Below are positions 1-8,375 of a DNA stretch of 64,000 bases, one piece after another. Each line of letters starts with the position of its first letter. Position 1 is the first letter of the stretch. The notes under the pieces were generated by a model. That model saw nothing but the letters and a program-made list of their open reading frames with translations, did no database searches and was not told where the DNA came from. Source of the DNA: Lachnospiraceae bacterium KH1T2 (lineage in GTDB: Bacteria; Bacillota; Clostridia; Lachnospirales; Lachnospiraceae). A program made the translations under genes and the position numbers. The stretch covers positions 62,001 to 126,000 of the forward strand of contig FOSY01000002.1 in NCBI GenBank assembly GCA_900114405.1, read 5' to 3'.

Positions 1-859
1 ACGTATATCATATCCTCTTACATATGGTGTAATTGCTGATATAAAGGATATGCAGGAAGTTCTTAAGTGTTTTATTACGGAAATCACTTCCAAGCAGAAG
101 TATGCTGGGGCTGATTTCTATATCTCTGTACCAAAAGATATTACAGAGGTTGAAAAACGTGCGTTTTATGATTTGGTTAAGGATTCAAATGTTAAGGCTA
201 AAAAGATTATGATCGTTGATAAAGCGATTGCTGACGGACTTGGACTTGACATAGATGTTAAGACATCTCAGGGTGTCATGGTGGTAGACGTAGGTTTTGA
301 TACAGCTGAGATTTCAATTCTTTCTCTTGGCGGAATTGTTCTTTCTAAGCTTATCAAAATTGGTGGACGTAAGTTTGATAGCGCAATTCAGGCAGCAGTT
401 CGTAAGGAATTCAATCTTGTTATTGGTGGAAAAACTGCTGAGAAGGTTAAGATCGCTGCTTCAACAGGAAAAGACTCCGATGAGGCTTCGGTAGTTTATG
501 GAAGAGATATTGTTACAGGTCTTCCTGTTGAACGTGCTATTCCAACAGAGCTTATTGATTCTGCTCTTAATGAAAATATCGCAAGTATAGTTGAGAATAT
601 TAAAGTTATACTTGAGCGTACACCACCTGAGCTTGCGGCTGATATTTATCGTCATGGAATTTATCTTACAGGAGGATCTGCACATCTTAAGAATCTTGAT
701 GTCCTTATTAATAAGGGAACAAACCTTAAGGTGAACCTTGCTGAAAATTCACAGGAAAGTGTTGCAAATGGTCTTGCACGCATAATCCAGGATGATAATT
801 TTAAATCACTTGCATATTCAATTGAAGGAATGTCTGCAAAGGGTTCAGGCATTAAGTAA
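1..859 (+). CDS. mreB: MreB/Mbl actin-like protein, 5' end outside the window
   Basis: Bacterial actin that organises the elongation machinery along the inner membrane face. The reading frame is open from base 2 (RISYPLTYGVIAD...), so the gene starts upstream and about 286 C-terminal residues are present. MreB hallmarks include the VIAD segment, SLGGIV followed by an IGGRKFD stretch, the TAEKVKI helix, and the adenosine-motif region GIYLTGGSAHLKNLD. The phosphate-2 loop reads DVGFDTAE where most MreB proteins have DIGGGTTE, which is a notable divergence. mreC follows after 8 nt, giving the classical mreBCD-mrdA-rodA order. Assignment to the MreB family is firm; MreB versus Mbl cannot be separated here. 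Confidence 0.93.
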   Translation, partial: RISYPLTYGVIADIKDMQEVLKCFITEITSKQKYAGADFYISVPKDITEVEKRAFYDLVKDSNVKAKKIMIVDKAIADGLGLDIDVKTSQGVMVVDVGFDTAEISILSLGGIVLSKLIKIGGRKFDSAIQAAVRKEFNLVIGGKTAEKVKIAASTGKDSDEASVVYGRDIVTGLPVERAIPTELIDSALNENIASIVENIKVILERTPPELAADIYRHGIYLTGGSAHLKNLDVLINKGTNLKVNLAENSQESVANGLARIIQDDNFKSLAYSIEGMSAKGSGIK

Positions 860-867
860 GAGGTACA

Positions 868-1728
868 ATGGCGAGATTACACTTAAAACGTAAAAAATTC
901 GAGATTCCGGATCGATACGTTCTCTTGATACTTTCAGGAGTTTGTGTTCTGCTTATGCTCATTACGTATTTTACAAATGTAATCTCCAGACCTTTATCAA
1001 CCTTTGCATCATATGTAGTGGTGCCGTTTGAAAATGGTTTGAATAAGGTTGGGAGTGCATTTGAAACACGAATTTCCGAATTGCAGAGTCTAAAGGATGT
1101 TGTAAGTCAAAATGAGGCTTTGCAGGAACAGGTCGATCAGTTGAAGATTGAGAATAATCAGCTTGCTGAAGATCGATATGAGCTTTCTGAACTTAGAAGT
1201 TTATACGGGCTTAGCGACCAGTTTTCTGAATATGAAACTGTGGGAGCACGAGTTATTGGTAAAGATCCGGGAAATTGGTTTTCAGTATTTCTTATTGACA
1301 AAGGGACTGATGATGGACTTGCTGTTGACATGAATGTTATTTCTGGAAGCGGACTTGTTGGAATTATTACAGAAGTTGGTCCAAATTGGGCTACAGTAAG
1401 AAGTTGTATAGATGATGCAAGTAATGTTTCCGGTATGGTTCTGTCTTCATCAGATACACTTATGGTTAATGGAAGTTTAAAATTAATGGAGAGCGGTGAA
1501 ATAAGTTTTTCGCAGCTTTCGGATGAAAGTGATAAGGTTGGTGTTGGTGATGAAATTGTTACATCAAACATTTCAAACAAATACCTTCCGGGCCTGACAA
1601 TAGGATATATAAGCTCTATTGATACAGATGCAAATAATCTTACAAAGTCAGGAACACTTACACCAGCAGTTGATTTCAGACATATAAATATAGTTCTGGT
1701 CATTAAAAATCTTAAACAGACTAAATGA
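868..1728 (+). CDS. mreC: Rod shape-determining protein MreC
   Basis: Scaffold of the elongasome that links MreB/MreD to the PBP2-RodA synthase on the outer membrane face. The 286-residue protein has a short basic N-terminus, one membrane helix (about residues 18-40, YVLLILSGVCVLLMLITYF), a coiled coil (about 65-115) and the double beta-barrel MreC domain containing ARVIGKDPGNWFSVFLIDKG and the SGSGLVGIITEVG segment. Length is normal for the family. A weak AAGAGG ribosome site overlaps the end of mreB, so translation is probably coupled to mreB and the genes share a transcript. Confidence 0.95.
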   Translation: MARLHLKRKKFEIPDRYVLLILSGVCVLLMLITYFTNVISRPLSTFASYVVVPFENGLNKVGSAFETRISELQSLKDVVSQNEALQEQVDQLKIENNQLAEDRYELSELRSLYGLSDQFSEYETVGARVIGKDPGNWFSVFLIDKGTDDGLAVDMNVISGSGLVGIITEVGPNWATVRSCIDDASNVSGMVLSSSDTLMVNGSLKLMESGEISFSQLSDESDKVGVGDEIVTSNISNKYLPGLTIGYISSIDTDANNLTKSGTLTPAVDFRHINIVLVIKNLKQTK

Positions 1729-1745
1729 TCATGTAGGTTAATAAA

Positions 1746-2255
1746 TTGAGACGAAAAATTATTGAATTTTTATTGGTTCTTGCCTGTTATATCCTGCAAT
1801 GTACATTTTTTAAAGCTATTAGTCTAGGAGGAATCGTACCAAATCTCATAGTCATGCTTACTGCTGCGTTCGGCTTTATGCATGGACAAAAGGAAGGCAT
1901 GTACGTGGGGATGGTAGGAGGACTCCTGATTGATATAATGTTTGGAAATGGTCTGATTGGACTTAATGCGTTAATTTACATTTTTGTAGGTTATACAAAT
2001 GGACTATTCAGCAGGATATTTTTTCCGGAGGATATTAAATTACCGGTCTTTCTTATAATGATTAGTGATTTTCTGTATGGCTTTGCATATTATGTATTAA
2101 CGTTTTTGCTTCGCTCCAGACTTGATTTTGGCTTTTATCTTATGAAAGTGATAATTCCTGAAATTGTGTATACGGCAGTAGTTACTTTAATTTTGTACAA
2201 ACCTGTTTTAGCAATCGAAACATGGTTGGAAGAACGGGAAGATATGGAGAACTGA
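1746..2255 (+). CDS. mreD: Rod shape-determining protein MreD
   Basis: Small integral membrane component of the elongasome. The 169-residue protein is almost entirely hydrophobic, with about five membrane helices, a typical MreD N-terminus (RRKIIEFLLVLACYILQCTF) and a GLIGLNALIYIFVGY segment. It starts with TTG, preceded by a poor AGGTTAAT-type site, and the reading frame stops 7 nt before the PBP2 start. Position between mreC and mrdA supports the call more strongly than sequence, since MreD diverges quickly. Confidence 0.9.
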   Translation: MRRKIIEFLLVLACYILQCTFFKAISLGGIVPNLIVMLTAAFGFMHGQKEGMYVGMVGGLLIDIMFGNGLIGLNALIYIFVGYTNGLFSRIFFPEDIKLPVFLIMISDFLYGFAYYVLTFLLRSRLDFGFYLMKVIIPEIVYTAVVTLILYKPVLAIETWLEEREDMEN

Positions 2256-2262
2256 AAGACAT

Positions 2263-5145
2263 ATGCTTGAAGACATTAAAGATAAATTAGTCAGTATATT
2301 CACATCACGAATTTTTATTCTTTGTGCGGTCATTACAGCGATGTTTTGCGTTTTAACATACCGCCTTTTTTATCTTCAAATCATAAATGGTGAGTCTTAT
2401 CTTGATAATTTTACCCTTAGAATTGAGAGACAGAAAACAATAAAGAGCACCCGTGGCAAGATATATGACCGTAATGGTAATGTACTTGCTTCGGATCAGC
2501 TTACATATTCGGTAACTATCAAGGATAATTATGATAGTGATGATGACTATAATAAAAAATTAAATGAGACAATAGAAAACCTTATAAAAATTGTAGAAAA
2601 AAATGGTGATAAGACCGATAGTGATTTTGACATAATCGTTGATGCTGATGGTAATTTTTCCTATACAGTAGAGGGAACTCAGCTTCAAAGATTCTTGGCT
2701 GATATATATGGACATACATCGATAGATGATCTTGCTTATAAAGAATCTACAGCGACACCGCAGGATGTTGTTGATTATCTGTGTAGTGCTAAAAAATTTG
2801 GAATTGGCAAGTATACTGAATCAACTGATGGAAAATATAAATTTAGTGCCGAAGAGGGATATTCTAATTCGGAACTTTTAAAGATCGTTATAGTTCGATA
2901 TAATCTTAGCCTTAATAACTTTCAGAAGTACATTGCAACTACAGTTGCCACAAATGTGAGTGATAAAACTGTGGCGGAGATCATGGAAAAGAAAGATGAA
3001 CTTCAGGGTGTTGATATAGCTGAGGAGACTATAAGAACGTATATAGATGATCCTAGTTTTTCGCATATTTTAGGATATACAGGAAAAATTTCTGAAGCTG
3101 AGCTTGCAAAGTTCAATGCAGAATCTGCCAGCGGCAATTCTGCACCATATGAATTGAATGATATGGTTGGTAAGGCTGGAATTGAGCAGTACATGGAGAA
3201 AGAGCTTCAGGGTACAAAAGGTACTCAGTCTATCTTTGTAGATAACCTTGGGCGAGTTACGGAAACAGGAGAAAAAACCGATCCAATTGCTGGAAATGAC
3301 TTGTATCTTACGATTGATTCTGATCTGCAGAAGGCTATTTATCAGATATTGGAGCAGAAGATCGCAGGTATAGTTCTTTCTAAGATCAGGGATGTAAAAA
3401 AATATGAGTCAACAGGCAGTGCGTCAGATATCATAATTCCGATTTCGGATGTTTATTTTGCCTTGTTTGATAATGGCTTTATAAGTATTCCTGAGCTTGA
3501 AGACCCTAATGCGGGAGAATACGAGAAGCAGGTTTATGCAGCATTTAAGAACAGACAGTCAAACGTTATAGCTGCATTGGAAAATGAGCTTACTTCTGCA
3601 AATACTCCTTATGAAAACTTAACGGAAGAAATGCAGGTTTATGAAACTTATGCAGTAACAATGCTTCAGTCGGCAAACAAAAGTGTGTTTGACAGTTCAA
3701 AGCTTGATGCAGAAAATGAAGTGTATAAGAACTGGAAGCAAGGTAAAGTTTCGATTTCTGAGTATCTTAGGGAAGCTATTGCACAAGGCTGGATAGACAG
3801 TACAAAACTGAATGTAAGTGAAAAATATCTTGATTCAGAAGAAATTTTTAATGCCTTGGTTAAATATATTGATGAGCAGCTTTATTCTGATACGTCTTTT
3901 TCAAAGAAGATATATAAGTATATGATATTAGATGATACTATAAGTGGTTATCAGATATGCCATATCATGTATGAACAGGGTAAACTTAAGGATACAGATG
4001 GAAGGCTGGAAAGTCTTGATAAAGGCGAGATAAGTGCATATAGTTTTATCCTTAACAGAATACGTTCGCTTGAGATAACACCTGCAGATTTGGCGCTGGA
4101 TCCATGTTCAGGATCAGTTGTGGTTACAGATGTAAATACGGGAGAAGTATTAGCACTTGTTTCGTATCCAAGTTATGATAACTCGAAGCTTGCAAATACA
4201 ATAGATGCAAATTATTATAATTCTTTAACAAATGATAAATCACTTCCTCTATATAACTATGCAACACAGCAGGAAACGGCACCTGGTTCTACATTTAAGC
4301 CATTGTCTTCTGTGGCGGGACTTGAGGAAGGAGTTATAAGACCTGGTGAAACCATTAATTGTGTAGGTGTATTCGATAAGATAGCATTATCACCAAAATG
4401 TTGGATATATCCGCATGGTACGCATGGTCCACTAGATGTAACAGGCGCTATCCAGAATTCTTGTAACTACTTTTTCTATGAAGTTGGTTATAGACTTTCT
4501 TCAATGGGAGGAAAGTATGATAGTGATTCTGGATTGGCTATTATAAAAAAATATGCTGAGATGTTTGGACTCTCAGATAAATCAGGTATTGAGATTACAG
4601 AATCTGAGCCGCATATATCTGATAAGGATGCTGTCCGTTCTGCAATCGGTCAGGGTAATCATGCTTATACTACAGTTGGTCTTTCACGCTATGTAACTAC
4701 GGTTGCCAATGAAGGAACATGCTATAATCTTACTTTATTGGATAAACTTACTGATTCAGATGGAAATCTTTTGAAGGACTTTTCTGCAAGTGTAAGAAAT
4801 AATTTAGATGTTTCGTCTACTACATGGGACAATGTGCACGAAGGTATGAGAAAAGTGGTAACTGACCACGTTGAAGCATTTGCGAATTTCCCGATGACAG
4901 CAGCAGGTAAGACGGGTACAGCTCAGCAGATCACGACAAGACCTAACCATGCTCTTTTCATTGGTTTTGCTCCATATGAAAATCCTGAAATTTCAATCGC
5001 TACACGAATTGCTTATGGTTACAATTCAACATATGCAGCAGAGGTTTCTAGAGACGTCTTTAAGTATTACTTCAAACTTGCTGATAAAGATGACATCATT
5101 ACAGGAGCAGCAGTTCTTCCTGATAGCGCTGGTGTTAGCGATTAA
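2263..5145 (+). CDS. mrdA: Penicillin-binding protein 2, elongation transpeptidase, with a large insertion
   Basis: Class B transpeptidase that cross-links peptidoglycan made by RodA. One N-terminal membrane helix (about residues 14-38) is followed by the pedestal region (RGKIYDRNGNVLASD) and a C-terminal transpeptidase domain. Catalytic motifs are SxxK at S676-TFK679, SxN at S733-C-N735 and KTG at K883-T-G885. At 960 residues it is about 250-300 longer than a usual PBP2. The extra length lies mainly between LTIDSDLQKAIYQILEQK (about 347-365) and SGSVVVTDVNTGEVLAL (about 615-631), where other PBP2 proteins join directly. rodA follows behind a strong hairpin. Function is certain; the role of the insertion is unknown. 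Confidence 0.95.
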   Translation: MLEDIKDKLVSIFTSRIFILCAVITAMFCVLTYRLFYLQIINGESYLDNFTLRIERQKTIKSTRGKIYDRNGNVLASDQLTYSVTIKDNYDSDDDYNKKLNETIENLIKIVEKNGDKTDSDFDIIVDADGNFSYTVEGTQLQRFLADIYGHTSIDDLAYKESTATPQDVVDYLCSAKKFGIGKYTESTDGKYKFSAEEGYSNSELLKIVIVRYNLSLNNFQKYIATTVATNVSDKTVAEIMEKKDELQGVDIAEETIRTYIDDPSFSHILGYTGKISEAELAKFNAESASGNSAPYELNDMVGKAGIEQYMEKELQGTKGTQSIFVDNLGRVTETGEKTDPIAGNDLYLTIDSDLQKAIYQILEQKIAGIVLSKIRDVKKYESTGSASDIIIPISDVYFALFDNGFISIPELEDPNAGEYEKQVYAAFKNRQSNVIAALENELTSANTPYENLTEEMQVYETYAVTMLQSANKSVFDSSKLDAENEVYKNWKQGKVSISEYLREAIAQGWIDSTKLNVSEKYLDSEEIFNALVKYIDEQLYSDTSFSKKIYKYMILDDTISGYQICHIMYEQGKLKDTDGRLESLDKGEISAYSFILNRIRSLEITPADLALDPCSGSVVVTDVNTGEVLALVSYPSYDNSKLANTIDANYYNSLTNDKSLPLYNYATQQETAPGSTFKPLSSVAGLEEGVIRPGETINCVGVFDKIALSPKCWIYPHGTHGPLDVTGAIQNSCNYFFYEVGYRLSSMGGKYDSDSGLAIIKKYAEMFGLSDKSGIEITESEPHISDKDAVRSAIGQGNHAYTTVGLSRYVTTVANEGTCYNLTLLDKLTDSDGNLLKDFSASVRNNLDVSSTTWDNVHEGMRKVVTDHVEAFANFPMTAAGKTGTAQQITTRPNHALFIGFAPYENPEISIATRIAYGYNSTYAAEVSRDVFKYYFKLADKDDIITGAAVLPDSAGVSD

Positions 5146-5150
5146 TGATA

Positions 5151-5194
5151 GATTCTGGGTTGTAAGCTGCTTGTAGCTTACAACCTATAGAATC
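5151..5194 (+). promoter_or_regulatory. Perfect hairpin between mrdA and rodA
   Basis: GATTCT, then GGTTGTAAGCT, a 6-nt loop, AGCTTACAACC and AGAATC form an extended stem (11 perfect inner pairs plus 6 outer pairs). No U-tract follows; the rodA ribosome site GGAGG starts 6 nt later. It may be an RNA-processing or stability hairpin, an attenuating structure, or a DNA-binding palindrome. It is unlikely to be an efficient intrinsic terminator. Confidence 0.7.
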
Positions 5195-5209
5195 AGAATG
5201 GAGGTATTA

Positions 5210-6331
5210 ATGCCAAGAAAATATCATTTAAGAAATTTTGATTTTCTTTTGGTAATTTTTTCAACCATTATTTCTATATATGGAATTTTTATAATAGGAA
5301 GTGCACGTACTTCGTTTCAGCCAAGGCAGATGATAGGCTTAGGTATTGGACTTGTCGTGATGTTCGGCATTGCTTTGATAGATTATCAGACGATACTTAA
5401 TTTTTATTGGATTTTTTATATTCTTAATATAATATTACTAATGTCTGTTAAACTTTTTGGTATTAAAGTTAATAATGCCACGCGTTGGGTTTCTATAGCT
5501 GGAATTCAGTTTCAACCTTCGGAAACGGCAAAGTTTTTATTGATTTTATTTTTTGCAAAGCTTATTATGAAATACAGAGATAAAATAAATAGACCAATAG
5601 TTCTGTTTATTTTATCGGTATTGTTTCTGATTCCTTGGCATCTTGTACAAAGTGAACCAGATCTTTCAACGAGTATTGTTCTTTTGCTTATATTTGCAAG
5701 TCTTATATTCATAGGTGGTTTAAGTTGGAAAATTGTTTTAGGCTTTTTTTCTGTAGCAATTCCTGTAACAGTAATAGGACTTATGCTTGCTTTGCAGCCT
5801 AATCAGCAGATCATCAAAGGATATCAGCAGACAAGAATTTTGGCCTGGTTAAATCCTGAGAAATATTCTAATCAGGAAGGTTACCAGCAGCAGAACTCTA
5901 TTATAGCTATTGGTTCAGGACAGCTTGTCGGCAAGGGATATAAGAATAATGAGGTTGCATCTGTAAAAAATGCAAATTTTATTTCAGAACCGCAGACAGA
6001 CTTTATCTTTGCCATTGTAGGTGAAGAGCTTGGATTTGTAGGTTCTATGGCTGTCATTATATTAATATTTTTTATTGTAGTAAGGATAATTTTAATTGGT
6101 TTGACGGCAGATGAGCTATCAGGCACACTTTTATGTGCCGGTGTGGCCGCACACATCGGCTTTCAGACATTTATGAATATTGCGGTTACAACAGGACTTA
6201 TGCCAAATACTGGACTTCCGCTTCCATTTGTAAGCTATGGAATGACTTCGCTTATAAGTCTGTTTATGGAGATTGGAGTAGTACTTAATGTCGGTCTTCA
6301 GAGAATTAGAGATAATTATGGCAGATATTAA
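5210..6331 (+). CDS. rodA: RodA, SEDS-family peptidoglycan glycosyltransferase
   Basis: Polymerises lipid II into glycan strands together with PBP2. The 373-residue membrane protein has about ten helices and the SEDS motifs ATRWVSIAGIQFQPSE, SEPDLSTSIVLLL, FISEPQTDFIFAIVGEELG (with the conserved functional Asp) and MPNTGLPLPFVSYG. An ATG 12 nt upstream is in frame, but its own G begins the GGAGG ribosome site that sits 5 nt before ATG 5210, so 5210 is chosen. It pairs functionally with the upstream PBP2. Confidence 0.95.
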   Translation: MPRKYHLRNFDFLLVIFSTIISIYGIFIIGSARTSFQPRQMIGLGIGLVVMFGIALIDYQTILNFYWIFYILNIILLMSVKLFGIKVNNATRWVSIAGIQFQPSETAKFLLILFFAKLIMKYRDKINRPIVLFILSVLFLIPWHLVQSEPDLSTSIVLLLIFASLIFIGGLSWKIVLGFFSVAIPVTVIGLMLALQPNQQIIKGYQQTRILAWLNPEKYSNQEGYQQQNSIIAIGSGQLVGKGYKNNEVASVKNANFISEPQTDFIFAIVGEELGFVGSMAVIILIFFIVVRIILIGLTADELSGTLLCAGVAAHIGFQTFMNIAVTTGLMPNTGLPLPFVSYGMTSLISLFMEIGVVLNVGLQRIRDNYGRY

Positions 6332-6381
6332 TCTGTTGTTATTATAAATTAAGAAACAACCCAAAATGGAGGTAACTATAG

Positions 6382-6777
6382 ATGAATATAGGACTTGTCG
6401 CACATGACGCAAAAAAGAAGCTAATGCAGAACTTCTGCATAGCGTACCGTGCAATCCTTCAGAAAAATGAGCTTTTTGCAACAGGTACAACAGGTAGACT
6501 TATAGAGGAAGTAACAAGCCTTACAGTTCATAAATTCCTTGCAGGGCATCTCGGTGGAGAACAGCAGTTGGGCTCTCAGATTGAGCATAATCAGATTGAT
6601 TTAGTCATTTTCCTTCGTGATCCACTTTCACCTAAGAAGATGGAGCCTGATGTGAATAATATTATGAGATTATGTGATGTTCACAATATTCCGATCGCTA
6701 CAAATCTGGCTACTGCGGAGCTTTTAATTAAATCTCTTGATAGAGGAGACTTAGAGTGGCGTGAAATGTACAAGTAA
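6382..6777 (+). CDS. mgsA: Methylglyoxal synthase
   Basis: Converts dihydroxyacetone phosphate to methylglyoxal and phosphate, a bypass of lower glycolysis under phosphate limitation. The 131-residue protein is normal length and carries the N-terminal IGLVAHDAKK phosphate-site segment, the ATGTTGRLIEE loop, GGEQQLGSQI, the catalytic-Asp region IDLVIFLRDPL and the terminal IPIATNLATAELL. A GGAGG site lies 9 nt before the ATG. Its end overlaps the start of the following carboxypeptidase gene by 17 nt, so the two are co-translated. Confidence 0.96.
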   Translation: MNIGLVAHDAKKKLMQNFCIAYRAILQKNELFATGTTGRLIEEVTSLTVHKFLAGHLGGEQQLGSQIEHNQIDLVIFLRDPLSPKKMEPDVNNIMRLCDVHNIPIATNLATAELLIKSLDRGDLEWREMYK

Positions 6778-7744
6778 AATAAGACTTACTTCTGCAATAT
6801 GCGCTGTATCCGTTTTATTAAGTGGATGTGCAGGTAAGTCATATTCGTATGCTTTTGATATTGATAATTCAAAAAGTGCGTTTAGTTTTGAAACTTCCGA
6901 TAAAAATGATATTGTTAAGTCATTTGCTTCAAATTTCGCAGTGGTCAGTGGTGATGTAATATCAGGCGATGAAGTTTCAACAGGTGCAGATTCATACGCA
7001 TCTGCGATATTGGTTAATGCGGATACGAATGAAGTTCTTTTTTCAAAAAATGCTAATGCAAAGCTTTATCCGGCCAGCATGACAAAGGTTATGACAGCTA
7101 TCGTTGCTGTTGAGAACGGTAATATGGATCAGGTATTAACTGCAGATGAAGAATGCGTGATGACAGAGCCTGATGTTCAAAAGATAGGACTGAAGAGTGG
7201 AGATAAGATGACACTCGATCAGGCGTTACATTTTTTGCTTATTTATTCTGCAAATGATGTTGCAGTCATGATTGCTAAAAATATTGGCGGAACTACAGAT
7301 GAATTCATTAATATGATGAATAAAAAGGCTGTTGAGTTGGGAGCAACAAATACAAATTTTGTTAATCCAAATGGTTTACATGACGAAAATCATTATACAA
7401 GTTGTTATGATATGTACCTTATGTTTAATGAGGCAATTAAGAGTGATATTATAACTCAGATAATCAATCAGCAGACATATTCGACAGAGTATACACATGG
7501 AGATGGAAGCACAGCATCTTTTTCATGTACAAATACAAACCGTTTTCTTAAGGGACTTATCTATGCTCCGACAAATATTACGGTGATTGGAGGAAAGACG
7601 GGTACTACACTTGCTGCAGGTGCATGTCTTGTAATGTTGTCAAAGGATAGTAAGGGAAGTTCCTACATATCTTGTGTCATGAAAGGAAATAATATTGATG
7701 CAACATATGGGAAAACTAATAAAATGTTAGAATTGATTCATTAA
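6761..7744 (+). CDS. D-alanyl-D-alanine carboxypeptidase (peptidase S11), lipoprotein
   Basis: Trims the terminal D-Ala of peptidoglycan stem peptides outside the membrane. GTG start inside mgsA, with GAGGAG about 14 nt upstream. The N-terminus is a lipoprotein signal ending in LLSGC, so the mature protein is probably lipid-anchored at Cys23. S11 motifs are complete: S106-MTK109, SAN in YSANDVAV and KTG in GGKTGTT. The C-terminal beta-sandwich domain of DacA-type enzymes is missing; the protein ends soon after the KTG lobe, as in shorter clostridial S11 enzymes. The spacer between the signal and the catalytic domain is Ser/Asp-rich. Confidence 0.92.
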   Translation: MKCTSKIRLTSAICAVSVLLSGCAGKSYSYAFDIDNSKSAFSFETSDKNDIVKSFASNFAVVSGDVISGDEVSTGADSYASAILVNADTNEVLFSKNANAKLYPASMTKVMTAIVAVENGNMDQVLTADEECVMTEPDVQKIGLKSGDKMTLDQALHFLLIYSANDVAVMIAKNIGGTTDEFINMMNKKAVELGATNTNFVNPNGLHDENHYTSCYDMYLMFNEAIKSDIITQIINQQTYSTEYTHGDGSTASFSCTNTNRFLKGLIYAPTNITVIGGKTGTTLAAGACLVMLSKDSKGSSYISCVMKGNNIDATYGKTNKMLELIH

Positions 7745-7778
7745 TTTTGTTGTGATTTGTATAATTTGACAACAAAGG

Positions 7779-7807
7779 TTGTGCTCCTACTCTTATTATT
7801 GTATAAT
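7779..7807 (+). promoter_or_regulatory. Sigma-A type promoter of the P-loop gene
   Basis: TTGTGC and a perfect TATAAT are separated by 17 nt, 65 nt before the ATG at 7872. The -35 matches weakly; the -10 and spacing are ideal. It lies just after the stop codon of the carboxypeptidase gene. Confidence 0.6.
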
Positions 7808-7871
7808 ATAGCTATATTCAAGAACGGATTCAATCCGGACTATTTTGTATATAGTGAAGGAGGACGAGCAC

Positions 7872-8294
7872 ATGATACAGTTAATTGTAGGGGAAAAGGG
7901 CAAAGGAAAAACAAAGATTCTGCTTGATCGCGTTAACGAGGCTGCAAAGAATGCTAAGGGCAATATAAGCTTTGTGGATAAAGATTTATCACACATGTAT
8001 GACCTTAAAAATTCTATACGTCTTGTTAACGTTAGTGATTATAGCGTCTCTGATGCTGATGAATTTGTTGGTTTTGTCAGTGGTATAATTTCTGCAGATC
8101 ATGATCTTGAAGAACTCTTCATTGATCGATTCCTTAAAGTTTCGTCTCAGGATTCGGTCAGCAATTCGCTTGATTCCCTCCGAAAGCTTGATACAATAAG
8201 TTCAAAGTTTAATGTAAAGATCACTGTAAGTTTGTCTGGAAACAAAGATGAGCTCTCAGGAGATTTACAGGATAAGGTCGTTGTTGAGCTATAA
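7872..8294 (+). CDS. Small P-loop protein of unknown function
   Basis: A 140-residue soluble protein with a Walker A-like GEKGKGKTK directly after the first strand (MIQLIVGEKGKGKT), suggesting nucleotide binding. Walker B is not obvious; IDRF or LEELFID could serve. The frame is open further upstream, but ATG 7872 has GGAGG 8 nt before it and is the sensible start. Homologues are common between cell-wall genes and yggS/sepF in Lachnospiraceae, often labelled PilT-like or hypothetical; I cannot assign a reaction. A perfect palindrome follows the stop. Confidence 0.7.
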   Translation: MIQLIVGEKGKGKTKILLDRVNEAAKNAKGNISFVDKDLSHMYDLKNSIRLVNVSDYSVSDADEFVGFVSGIISADHDLEELFIDRFLKVSSQDSVSNSLDSLRKLDTISSKFNVKITVSLSGNKDELSGDLQDKVVVEL

Positions 8295-8325
8295 TGACGA
8301 TCATACTTTAAGATTGATTATTGAT

Positions 8326-8355
8326 AACAGGCTGCCAGTTAACTGGCAGCCTGTT
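8326..8355. terminator. 30-nt perfect palindrome, probable terminator of the P-loop gene
   Basis: AACAGGCTGCCAGTT is followed immediately by its exact complement AACTGGCAGCCTGTT, with only TTT and then mixed sequence beyond. As RNA it forms a very stable hairpin; the U-run is poor, so termination may be partial. Confidence 0.55.
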
Positions 8356-8375
8356 TGCATGCGTATGAGACTATT

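Noticed and set aside
1158..1703. Long minus-strand frame (181 codons) opposite mreC
   Set aside because: Shadow of mreC codon usage; no ribosome site or recognisable domain. The same holds for other antisense frames opposite the chemoreceptor, hydrogenase-like and AIM24 genes.
5198..6331. RodA start at 5198
   Set aside because: The GGAGG at 5200-5204 would then be inside the coding region; it is ideally spaced for ATG 5210.
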